A stretch of 64,000 nucleotides of DNA from Aeromicrobium tamlense (GTDB lineage: Bacteria; Actinomycetota; Actinomycetes; Propionibacteriales; Nocardioidaceae): the NCBI RefSeq assembly GCF_013408555.1, contig NZ_JACBZN010000001.1, forward strand, positions 496,001 to 560,000, given 5' to 3'. A program made the translations under genes and the position numbers. Under the pieces are notes generated by a model. That model saw only the letters and a list, made by a program, of their open reading frames with translations. It had not been told where the DNA came from and did no database searches. Shown here piece by piece: positions 16,467 to 23,531 of the stretch. Positions within the stretch are counted from its first letter, which is position 1. Every line of letters begins with the position of its first letter.

Positions 16467-16802
16467 TCAGGCGCTGCGGGGGGCGTACATGATGACGGCG
16501 ACGCCGACGAGGCAGATGGCGGCGCCCGCGACGTCCCAGCGGTCGGGGCGGAAGCCGTCCAGGAGCATGCCCCAGGCCAGCGAGCCGGCCACGAACACGC
16601 CGCCGTAGGCCGCGAGGATGCGCCCGAAGCTCGCGTCTGGCTGCAGCGTGGCCACGAACCCGTAGAGGCCGAGTGCCACGACGCCCAGTCCCATCCACAT
16701 CACGCCGCGGTGCTCGCGCACGCCCTGCCAGATCAGCCACGCGCCGCCGATCTCCGCGACGGCGGCCACGGCGAACAGGGCGATCGAGCGCAGGACGTCC
16801 AT
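16467..16802 (-). CDS. YnfA/UPF0060 family membrane protein
   Basis: This 111-residue protein has four transmembrane helices and the family hallmarks: an N-terminal [17 protein letters not shown] (about 10-26), YGFVATLQP (about 47-55) and [15 protein letters not shown] (about 64-78). The fold is that of small multidrug-resistance-like transporters; the function is unproven. The ATG at 16802 gives the normal family length. It is convergent with the TetR gene and divergent from a YchJ-like gene about 30 bp away. Confidence 0.9.
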   Translation of the reverse strand: MDVLRSIALFAVAAVAEIGGAWLIWQGVREHRGVMWMGLGVVALGLYGFVATLQPDASFGRILAAYGGVFVAGSLAWGMLLDGFRPDRWDVAGAAICLVGVAVIMYAPRSA

Positions 16803-16832
16803 GGCGCGATCATGCCGTGTCAGGCTGGAGCC

Positions 16833-17147
16833 GTGACCGACCAGCCCCAGACGGCCGAGGCGCTGATGCGCTCGCGGTTCGACGCATTCCGGCGCGGCGA
16901 CCGCGACTGGCTGCTCGCGACATGGCACCCCTCGACCCGCCCGGACGACCTCGATCTCGCGGACAACCCACGCTGGCGCGGCTTGCAGATCGTCGACACG
17001 CAGGCCGGCGGGCCCGGCGACACGACGGGCGTGGTGGAGTTCCGCGCCACGTACCTCGTCGACGGCGAGCTGGGCATCCTGCACGAGCGGTCGCGCTTCG
17101 TCCGCGAGGACGGACGCTGGCTCTACGTGGACGGGGACGTGCGGTGA
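16833..17147 (+). CDS. YchJ family (NTF2-like) protein
   Basis: A 104-residue single-domain protein with the YchJ/UPF0225 pattern: [22 protein letters not shown] (conserved core about residues 12-30), then [36 protein letters not shown]. The N-terminal SEC-C zinc motif of longer YchJ proteins is absent. The role is unknown. The GTG at 16833 fixes the usual start. Its stop overlaps the next gene's GTG by 3 nt. Confidence 0.82.
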   Translation: MTDQPQTAEALMRSRFDAFRRGDRDWLLATWHPSTRPDDLDLADNPRWRGLQIVDTQAGGPGDTTGVVEFRATYLVDGELGILHERSRFVREDGRWLYVDGDVR

Positions 17148-17347
17148 GCGCCGCGCGAGACCTCCCGACCTCGATCGGCAGGCCGGCGACCCATGCGCTC
17201 CACGCCGCCGGCATCACGACGCTCGCGCAGGTCTCCGAGCGCTCCGAGGCGGAGGTCCTCGCGCTGCACGGCGTGGGACCCAAGGCCGTGCGGCTGCTCC
17301 GCGAGGCGCTGTCCGACCGAGGCCTGCGCTTCCGTCCGGGCGACTGA
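17144..17347 (+). CDS. Small helix-hairpin-helix protein
   Basis: The 67-residue protein contains [36 protein letters not shown] (core about residues 17-52), a helix-hairpin-helix unit like the C-terminal domain of RNA polymerase alpha or DNA-ligase-type motifs, with the GVGPKA hairpin. Non-specific DNA binding is expected; no catalytic domain is attached. It overlaps the YchJ-like stop (GTGA), so the two are translationally coupled. Confidence 0.8.
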   Translation: MSAARDLPTSIGRPATHALHAAGITTLAQVSERSEAEVLALHGVGPKAVRLLREALSDRGLRFRPGD

Positions 17348-17360
17348 CTACGCTCGCACC

Positions 17361-17570
17361 ATGACGGAGAGCGTGAAGGGCCCCGCCTCGTACTTCCCGG
17401 CGATCGAGAAGAAGTACGGCGAGCCGATCGAGCACTGGATGAGCGAGCTGGAGTCGGTCGCGACCGCGAAGCACATGGAGCAGGTCGCGTTCCTCAAGGA
17501 CCAGCACGGCTTCGGCCACGGACACGCCAACGCGCTCGTCGCGGTGTTCCGCCAGCGGAAGGGACTCTGA
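17361..17570 (+). CDS. DUF4287 family protein
   Basis: The 69-residue product consists of one DUF4287 domain: SYFPAIEKKYGEPIEHW (about 10-26) and FLKDQHGFGHGHANALV (about 45-61). Function is unknown; such proteins are often found alone or fused to DUF5655. It follows the helix-hairpin-helix gene by 13 nt and abuts the next gene without a gap, placing it in a four-gene operon. Confidence 0.85.
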   Translation: MTESVKGPASYFPAIEKKYGEPIEHWMSELESVATAKHMEQVAFLKDQHGFGHGHANALVAVFRQRKGL

Positions 17571-18440
17571 ATGGCCCAGCGCATCGCCTTCGCCACCTGC
17601 GCCAAGCTCGCCGAGGGATTCGAGGACGACCACGCGGCCGCGCGCCTGCTCGACGCGGACTTCGTCGTCTGGAACGACCCCGCGGTCGACTGGTCGGTGT
17701 ACGACCACGTCGTGATCCGCTCGGCGTGGGACTACACGATCCAGCGCGAGGCGTTCGTGGCCTGGGCGCGGTCGCTGGGCGAGCGGGTCTCCAACGCGCC
17801 CGACCTCATCGCCTTCAACTCCGACAAGGCCTACCTCGGCGCGCTCGGCGTGCCCACGGTCCCCACGGCGTACGTCGTGCCCGGTGCCGAAACGCCCCAG
17901 CTGCGCGGCGAGGTCGTCGTCAAGCCCACGGTCTCCGCCGGCGGCCGCGACACCGGCAGGTTCGACCCCGACCACCACGACGAGGCCCGCGACCTGATCG
18001 CGCAGATCAACGCCTCGGGTCGCGTCGCGATGGTGCAGCCCTACGTCGAGGGCGTCGACGCCGCGGGCGAGACCGCGGTCGTCTTCCTCGACGGCGAGGT
18101 CTCGCACGTCCTGCACAAGAAGCCGGTCCTGCGCGAGCAGGGCACGCCCGAGCTGCTCGATCCCGACGACCCGGCCTCCGAGGCCGCGGTCATGCACGAC
18201 GAGGACCTCGTCACGTCGGGCGAGGCGTCCCCGGAGTTCCTCGACCTCGCGCACGCCGCCCACGGCGAGCTGGCCACCCGCTTCGGCGTGCCGCTCTACG
18301 TGCGCGTCGACATGGTGCCAGGCCCGTCGGGTCCGGTCGTCATGGAGATCGAGGCCGTCGAGCCGTGCCTCTACCTCGACCTCGCCGAGGGAGCGGCCGA
18401 GCGCCTCGCGGACGCCGTCAGAGCGCGCGCGACCCGGTGA
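17571..18440 (+). CDS. ATP-grasp domain protein (RimK/glutathione-synthetase-like)
   Basis: This 289-residue protein has an ATP-grasp layout: a pre-grasp N-terminal domain (about 1-90), GEVVVKPTVSAGGRDT (about 113-128, ATP-binding strand and loop) and a C-terminal RVDMV...VMEIEAVEP (about 246-265) providing metal ligands. ATP-grasp enzymes join a carboxylate to an amine or thiol through acyl phosphate; the substrates here are unknown. The start immediately follows the DUF4287 stop. Its 3' end overlaps the convergent YibE/F gene by 23 bp. Confidence 0.82.
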   Translation: MAQRIAFATCAKLAEGFEDDHAAARLLDADFVVWNDPAVDWSVYDHVVIRSAWDYTIQREAFVAWARSLGERVSNAPDLIAFNSDKAYLGALGVPTVPTAYVVPGAETPQLRGEVVVKPTVSAGGRDTGRFDPDHHDEARDLIAQINASGRVAMVQPYVEGVDAAGETAVVFLDGEVSHVLHKKPVLREQGTPELLDPDDPASEAAVMHDEDLVTSGEASPEFLDLAHAAHGELATRFGVPLYVRVDMVPGPSGPVVMEIEAVEPCLYLDLAEGAAERLADAVRARATR

Positions 18441-19632
18441 CGACGTCCTCGGGACGCAGCTTCTCGGGGGCCAGCCACACCGCGATCGCGGTCGTGATCG
18501 GCACCGCCAGCACGAGCCCGATCGCGCCGACGAGCGTGCGCACGATCTCCTGGGCAATGCCCTCGGTGACGGCGACCTCCAGCAGGGGCCGCTGGTAGGC
18601 CGAGATCAGCAGCAGCGTCGTCATCGCCGTGCCCGCGTAGGCGAACACCAAGGTGTAGACGCTCGACGCGATGTGGTCGCGGCCGATCCGCATCGCGGAG
18701 CCGAACAGCTCGGCGCGGCCCGCGGTGGGCTTGAGGGCGCGCATCTCCCAGACCGCGCTGGCCTGGGTCACGGTGACGTCGTTCAGCACGCCGAGGCCGG
18801 CGATCACCATCGACGCCGCCACGACTCCCGCGAGACTCATCGCGGGCGCGGTGGCCAGCAGCAGGTGGTCGTCCTCGGAGCCCACGCCCGTCAGGTGCGC
18901 CCAGTCGGTGGACATCGCCCCCACCAGCGCCGTGAAGGCGATGCCGAACAGGGTGCCGAACAGGGCGGCGGTGGTGCGGATCGAGACGCCGTGCGCGAGG
19001 TAGAGCACGGCGAGCATGATCACGGTCGAACCCGCCACCGCGACCGCGATCGGTGGCTGGTCGGCCAGCAGGGCGGGCAGGACGAAGCGCAGCAGCACGA
19101 GCAGCGTGATCCCGATGCCCAGCAGCGCGAACAGGCCGCGCCAGCGACCCACCACGGCGACGAGGATCGCGAAGACGACGGCGAGGATCAGCAGCTGCGG
19201 CCCTCGCTGGTGGTCGTAGAACTCGTAGGAGGCCGGCTGGCCCTCGGGCTGGACCTCGATGACGCGGATGCTGTCGCCGACCTCGACGGCCCCGCCGACG
19301 TAGCGCGTGGGATCGAGCGTGAACACCGCGGACGAGCCGCGCTCGGTCTCGGCCGTGACGTTCGCGCACGAGCCCTCGACCATCGGGATGTTGTCGGGCC
19401 CGGTGCCGGTGCTGCCGCAGTCGAAGGGGTTCACCTCGGTGACGGTGGCGTCCAGGATCGCGACCGAGCCGTAGGGATCCGCGCCCTGCGGGACGTCGGC
19501 CTTGTCGGGCCACAGCGCCGCGACCGCGCCGAACGCGACGAGCGCGACGACGAGGACGACGGCGGTCAGCGACCACGCGAGGCGGGGTCGCGGCGGTCCC
19601 TCGGGAGGCTGGATCGCGTGGTGGTGTGTCAC
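18418..19632 (-). CDS. YibE/F family membrane protein
   Basis: The 404-residue membrane protein has an N-terminal anchor helix (about 20-42), an extracytoplasmic domain (about 45-140) and about seven transmembrane helices after residue 145. It carries the YibE/F pattern, including SLAGVVAASMVIAGLGVLND and VTQASAVWEM (about 263-295). It is thought to be a transporter component with unknown cargo. It starts at a GTG only 9 bp from the divergent phosphotransferase GTG, which suggests leaderless or very short-leader mRNAs. Confidence 0.88.
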   Translation of the reverse strand: MTHHHAIQPPEGPPRPRLAWSLTAVVLVVALVAFGAVAALWPDKADVPQGADPYGSVAILDATVTEVNPFDCGSTGTGPDNIPMVEGSCANVTAETERGSSAVFTLDPTRYVGGAVEVGDSIRVIEVQPEGQPASYEFYDHQRGPQLLILAVVFAILVAVVGRWRGLFALLGIGITLLVLLRFVLPALLADQPPIAVAVAGSTVIMLAVLYLAHGVSIRTTAALFGTLFGIAFTALVGAMSTDWAHLTGVGSEDDHLLLATAPAMSLAGVVAASMVIAGLGVLNDVTVTQASAVWEMRALKPTAGRAELFGSAMRIGRDHIASSVYTLVFAYAGTAMTTLLLISAYQRPLLEVAVTEGIAQEIVRTLVGAIGLVLAVPITTAIAVWLAPEKLRPEDVVTGSRAL

Positions 19633-19641
19633 GATGCCAGC

Positions 19642-20403
19642 GTGTCAGAAGGCGAAGAGATCCCCGAACACCTCCCCGGTGGATCCGGCGGTGTCTGGCG
19701 GGTGGGCCGAACGGTCCGCCGCCCGACCGGTGCCTGGACCCCCGCCGTCCACGAGCTGCTGCACTGGCTGGAGAACGAGGGCCTGGGCGGCATCCCGCAC
19801 GTCTCCGGGCTCGACGACGACGGCCGCGAGATCGTCTCGTACGTCGAGGGCCGCGGCGTGCCGGTCGACGACGAGGTCGTCCTGGACTCCGTGCTGGTCG
19901 AGGCCGTGGGCTGGCTGCGCGACTTCCACGACATCGTCGAGGACTTCCGTCCTGAGGGCCCGCGCGTGTGGCGTCAGGCGGGCGAGGTCGAGCTCACCGG
20001 CGACCAGATCATCTGCCACAACGACCCGGGCGCCTACAACTGGATCATCCAGAGCGGGCACTTCGTCGCGATGATCGACTGGGACCTCGCCGGCCCGGGG
20101 GAGCGGATCGACGATCTCGCGTTCCTGTGCTGGACCGCGATCCCGCTGTACCGCGAGATCCCGCTCGAGGACGTCGTGCGCCGGCTCGACCTGGTCGTCG
20201 ACGCGTACGCCGAGTGGGGGCCGATGGCGCTGCTCGACGCCGTGGTGGCCCGCATGACCACCGCCACCGAGCGGATCGCGGCGGGCATCGAGCGCGGCGA
20301 CCCCGGCATGCTGAACCTCACGCGCAAGGGCGAGCCGCAGCGCACGCGCGACCGGCTGGCGGCTTTCGAGGCCCGTCTGCCCGAGATCCGCGCCGCGCTC
20401 TGA
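19642..20403 (+). CDS. Aminoglycoside phosphotransferase-like (APH) protein
   Basis: The 253-residue protein has the APH/choline-kinase fold. VWRVGRTVRRPT (about 18-29) forms the ATP-binding strand, ICHNDPGAYNW (about 114-124) is the Brenner motif with catalytic Asp, and AMIDWDLAGPG (about 132-142) supplies the metal-binding Asp. Substrate unknown; most chromosomal actinobacterial copies are not resistance genes. The GTG at 19642 is the only start that keeps the N-terminal strand and lies 9 bp from the divergent YibE/F start. Confidence 0.85.
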   Translation: MSEGEEIPEHLPGGSGGVWRVGRTVRRPTGAWTPAVHELLHWLENEGLGGIPHVSGLDDDGREIVSYVEGRGVPVDDEVVLDSVLVEAVGWLRDFHDIVEDFRPEGPRVWRQAGEVELTGDQIICHNDPGAYNWIIQSGHFVAMIDWDLAGPGERIDDLAFLCWTAIPLYREIPLEDVVRRLDLVVDAYAEWGPMALLDAVVARMTTATERIAAGIERGDPGMLNLTRKGEPQRTRDRLAAFEARLPEIRAAL

Positions 20404-20440
20404 GGCCTCCGGGACCGACCTCGTCGGACCGCCCCGGAAT

Positions 20441-20454
20441 GTGACACGTGTCAC
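20441..20454. promoter_or_regulatory. Perfect 14-bp palindrome upstream of the symporter gene
   Basis: GTGACACGTGTCAC is fully self-complementary with a CACGTG core and ends 14 bp before the ATG at 20469. Its position suggests an operator, or a bidirectional signal between the phosphotransferase stop and the symporter gene. The regulator is unknown. Confidence 0.5.
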
Positions 20455-20468
20455 GTAGGGTGTCGGCC

Positions 20469-21359
20469 ATGGATTCGATGCTGTCGACCGTGGGACTGCC
20501 CGTCGCCCTCGGGGTCATCATGTTCGGGCTGGGGCTGTCGCTGACCGTCGCGGACTTCGCGCGGGTGCGCAAGTCGCCCAAGGCGGTCGCGATCGCGCTG
20601 CTGTGCCAGCTCGTGCTGCTGCCGGTGGTGTGCTTCGGACTGGTGCTCGCCCTCGACCTCCCGCCGCTGCTGGCCGTCGGCATGATGCTGCTGGCCGCGT
20701 CGCCCGGCGGCAGCACCGCGAACCTCTTCAGCCACCTGTTCCGCGGCGACGTCGCGCTGAACATCACGCTCACCGCGATCAACTCGGTGGTCGCGATCAT
20801 CTCGCTGCCGATCGTCACCAACCTCGCGATGGCCTACTTCGACCTCGGCGACGAGGTCTCGCTGCAGTACGGCAAGGTCATCGAGGTCTTCGCCGTGGTC
20901 CTGGTGCCCGTCGGCCTGGGCATGCTGGTCCGCGCCAAGCGGCCCGACTTCGCCGACGCGATGGACAAGCCCGTCCGGATCGGCTCGGCGGTGCTGCTGT
21001 TCGTCATCATCGCCGGCATCGTCGTGGACCAGCGATCGAACGTGGGCGACTACGCCGCCTCGGTGGGCCTCGCGGTCACGATCTTCTGCATCGCCAGCCT
21101 GGTCATCGGGTTCGTCGTGCCCTCGTGGGCGGGCGTCACCGACCGGCAGGCCGTGGCCTGCTCGTTCGAGATCGGCGTCCACAACGCCACGCTCGCGATC
21201 TACGTCGCCGTCGAGGTGCTCGACAGCGTCGAGCTCTCGGTGCCCGCTGCGGTCTACGGCCTGGTGATGTTCGTGCTGGCGGCGCTGTGGGGTCTGGTCC
21301 TCACCCGGTGGATCCTGCCGAGGTCGAAGGCGCGGGCGCTACCGTCGCACCATGGCTGA
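20469..21359 (+). CDS. Bile acid:sodium symporter (BASS) family transporter
   Basis: The 296-residue integral membrane protein has about nine helices and the BASS signatures: an N-terminal GVIMFGLGLSLTVADF (about 15-30), LAASPGGSTANLFSHLFRGD (about 77-96) for sodium binding, and the second repeat motif FEIGVHNATLAIYVA (about 234-248). Cargo in bacteria includes organic anions such as pantoate, 2-keto acids or bile acids; none can be assigned here. The ATG at 20469 is favoured over an upstream in-frame GTG at 20448 that lies inside a palindrome. Confidence 0.9.
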   Translation: MDSMLSTVGLPVALGVIMFGLGLSLTVADFARVRKSPKAVAIALLCQLVLLPVVCFGLVLALDLPPLLAVGMMLLAASPGGSTANLFSHLFRGDVALNITLTAINSVVAIISLPIVTNLAMAYFDLGDEVSLQYGKVIEVFAVVLVPVGLGMLVRAKRPDFADAMDKPVRIGSAVLLFVIIAGIVVDQRSNVGDYAASVGLAVTIFCIASLVIGFVVPSWAGVTDRQAVACSFEIGVHNATLAIYVAVEVLDSVELSVPAAVYGLVMFVLAALWGLVLTRWILPRSKARALPSHHG

Positions 21360-21624
21360 CGTGCACTTCGACGAGCGCGACGACGCGATCGCGTTCGTCG
21401 CCTCCCTGGGGGCGCAGGACGTCCCGTGTCGCCTCCACCGCGACGAGTTCGCCGGCGAGGACGACTTCGAGGACGCCGCGTGGCTGGTCGAGGTCGATGC
21501 GTCCCTCCCGGGACTCGCGCAGCGCGCCGAGGAGGCCGGGGGCTGGCTCGTCGAGGCGTCGGAGGGACCCGCATCGGTCCCGCCGCCGCTGCCGGAGGCG
21601 CCGAAGCGGCTCAAGCGCGCCTGA
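21352..21624 (+). CDS. Conserved hypothetical acidic protein (RraB-like pattern)
   Basis: The 90-residue acidic protein overlaps the symporter gene by 8 bp and is probably co-translated. It contains RDEFAGEDDFEDAAWLVEV (about 31-49), which loosely resembles actinobacterial RraB-like or DUF695-like domains, and ends in a proline-rich basic tail. I cannot assign a function with confidence. Confidence 0.6.
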   Translation: MADVHFDERDDAIAFVASLGAQDVPCRLHRDEFAGEDDFEDAAWLVEVDASLPGLAQRAEEAGGWLVEASEGPASVPPPLPEAPKRLKRA

Positions 21625-21627
21625 GGC

Positions 21628-22281
21628 TCAGGCGGTCTGCGTGGCGTCGTCGTCCTCGGGCAGCTCGATGATGCCGTGGAAGACCGTCACCATCATCTGG
21701 TCGAGGACGGTCTCGCGGTCGAACGTCCGGCCCGTCCAGCGCGCCATCTCGGCCGAGAACCAGAGCGCGCCGAAGACCTCCTCCAGCCCCAGGCGGACGT
21801 CGATCTCGTCGCGCATGAGGTCGGGGATGCCGTTGACCGTGATCGCGGTGGCCACCTCGAAGAGCGCGTCGAGGCGCTCGATGAGCTTGGTGCGCACGGG
21901 GGAGTTCGGCCCGAAGCCGGTCGCGCCGATGAGCGGGCCGAGGTCGACCGCGAGGTCGGCGAGGTCGGTGAAGAACCTGCGGATGCCGTCCTCGACGTCG
22001 CTCGCGGAGCCGGCCAGGTCGCGGCTGATGCCGTGGGCGTTCTCGGTGGCGCGGACCATCGCCGCGTCGATCGACTCGAGCACGGAGGCCTCGAAGAGCT
22101 CCTCCTTGGACGGGAAGTGCCGGTACAGCATCGCCTCGTTGACACCGGCCTCGGCGGCGATCTCGCGGGTGCGCGTGGCGGCATAGCCGCTCTCCGCGAA
22201 GACGCGACGGGCCGACTCGATGATCTGGGCCCGTCGACGCTCCGCGGACATCCGCCGCTTGGGTGTGCGTTCTCCGGTCAC
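21628..22281 (-). CDS. TetR/AcrR family transcriptional regulator
   Basis: The product is about 217 residues from the GTG at 22281. The N-terminal HTH includes AQIIESARRVFAESGYAATR and EIAAEAGVNEAMLYRHFPSK (about 16-60), typical of TetR. The C-terminal part is a ligand/dimer domain. The start is uncertain: GTGs at 22305, 22302 and 22281 and an ATG at 22251 are in frame, none with a strong ribosome-binding site. It is divergent from the alpha/beta-hydrolase gene and probably represses it. Confidence 0.88.
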   Translation of the reverse strand: MTGERTPKRRMSAERRRAQIIESARRVFAESGYAATRTREIAAEAGVNEAMLYRHFPSKEELFEASVLESIDAAMVRATENAHGISRDLAGSASDVEDGIRRFFTDLADLAVDLGPLIGATGFGPNSPVRTKLIERLDALFEVATAITVNGIPDLMRDEIDVRLGLEEVFGALWFSAEMARWTGRTFDRETVLDQMMVTVFHGIIELPEDDDATQTA

Positions 22282-22460
22282 GGAAGAGACGGTAGGACAC
22301 ACCACGGCAACATGGGGCAGAAGACTTGAAACTTATGGGGTTTGTGTGACACATGTGACTGGATGTGCGACCAAAAGTTACGCAAATCACCATTTCGACG
22401 AATTCGATTGCAGATCGCGTCATGGCGGCCCTAATCTGGCGTCACTCTCTTGAAGTCAAT

Positions 22461-22476
22461 ACCTACTTACTTAGGT
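22461..22476. promoter_or_regulatory. Operator-like palindrome in the TetR/hydrolase divergent promoter
   Basis: ACCTACTTACTTAGGT has perfect 5-nt arms (ACCTA/TAGGT) around a 6-nt centre and lies 35 bp upstream of the hydrolase ATG, in an unusually A+T-rich spacer (22306-22511) that must hold both promoters. It is a candidate binding site for the divergent TetR regulator. Confidence 0.5.
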
Positions 22477-22511
22477 CGGGATGCTGCCCCGGCCTTCGCG
22501 AAGGAGAAGAT

Positions 22512-23531
22512 ATGAGCGTTCCGAAGCCGCTCGTCCGGACCCGGCTGTTGATGGCCCGGTCCGTGATGCACTCCACCCGCGTGAGCCTGGGCGCCAAGCG
22601 CACCATGGCCGACTCGATGGCTGGAGCTGCCCGCGCCCCCGAGGGCGCGATCTACGACTTCGACGTGATGGCCGGACTGCCCGTGCAGTTCGTCACCGTC
22701 GAGAACACCGGCCCGGCCACCGGCCGCGCCACGATGATCTACCTGCACGGCGGCGGCCACGTCGTCGGCAGCTCGCGCGCCTACCGCGCCTTCGCCGCCC
22801 ATGTCGCGATGCACGCGGGCATGGACGTCCTGCTGCCCGAGTACCCGCTGGCCCCCGAGAGCCCCTACCCGGCGGCGCTCGACTCCCTGATCGCGCTGTA
22901 CCGCGCGCTCCCGTCCTACGGCGTCGACCCGAGCACCGTGGTGCTGGCCGGCGACGACGCCGGTGCCGGCCTGGCCCTGTCGATGGCGCTGGAGATCCGC
23001 GACCTCGGCCTGCCGATGCCGGCCGCGATCGGCATGATCAGCCCGTGGCTCGACCTCAACGCCGACATCGAGCGGGCCCGCCCCTCGGCCTCGGACCCGT
23101 GGTTCACCCCCGCGCTGGCCACTCGCTGGGCGCGCACCTACCTCGGCGGCGCCGACCCGCTCGACCCGAGCGTCTCGCCGCTGCACGGCGACTTCGACGG
23201 CCTCCCGCCGATCGTGGTCCACTACAGCGGCCTCGACCCGCTCCGCACCGACGCCGAGGCGTTCCTGCAGAAGGTGACGCTGCGCACCGAGAGCCCCCGC
23301 GTCATCGCCCGCGAGTACCCCGACATGTGGCAGTCGTTCCACCTCCAGGCCGGACGCCTCGAGGCGGCCGACCAGGCCACCGAGGAGTTCGGCAAGGCGA
23401 TGGCCTCGCTCGTCGAGGCCCCGCGCGGTCACGGCGACGTCGTGCCGATCAACCGCCCGGTCGCCGGACTGGGCGGTCGCCGGCTGCGACTGGTCAAGCC
23501 AGCTGCTGCCGCAGGAACTCCATCTGTATGA
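22512..23531 (+). CDS. Alpha/beta hydrolase, HSL family, with Asp at the nucleophile position
   Basis: This 339-residue protein has the hormone-sensitive-lipase layout. The oxyanion motif HGGG is at 79-82. The nucleophile elbow reads AGDDAGAG (146-153), so the usual GDSAG serine is Asp149 (codon GAC at 22956-22958). The acid is in GLDPLRTDA and the histidine in SFHLQAG near the C terminus. Loss of the serine implies either a non-esterase role or an Asp-nucleophile mechanism as in epoxide hydrolases; this is inference. AAGGAGAAG precedes the ATG at 22512. Neighbouring TetR and operator suggest inducible expression. The 3' end overlaps the convergent peptidase gene by 38 bp. Confidence 0.88.
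   Translation: MSVPKPLVRTRLLMARSVMHSTRVSLGAKRTMADSMAGAARAPEGAIYDFDVMAGLPVQFVTVENTGPATGRATMIYLHGGGHVVGSSRAYRAFAAHVAMHAGMDVLLPEYPLAPESPYPAALDSLIALYRALPSYGVDPSTVVLAGDDAGAGLALSMALEIRDLGLPMPAAIGMISPWLDLNADIERARPSASDPWFTPALATRWARTYLGGADPLDPSVSPLHGDFDGLPPIVVHYSGLDPLRTDAEAFLQKVTLRTESPRVIAREYPDMWQSFHLQAGRLEAADQATEEFGKAMASLVEAPRGHGDVVPINRPVAGLGGRRLRLVKPAAAAGTPSV

Noticed and set aside
19642..20403. Aminoglycoside resistance gene
   Set aside because: Only the general APH fold is present; there is no closeness to known resistance enzymes visible and no mobile context.
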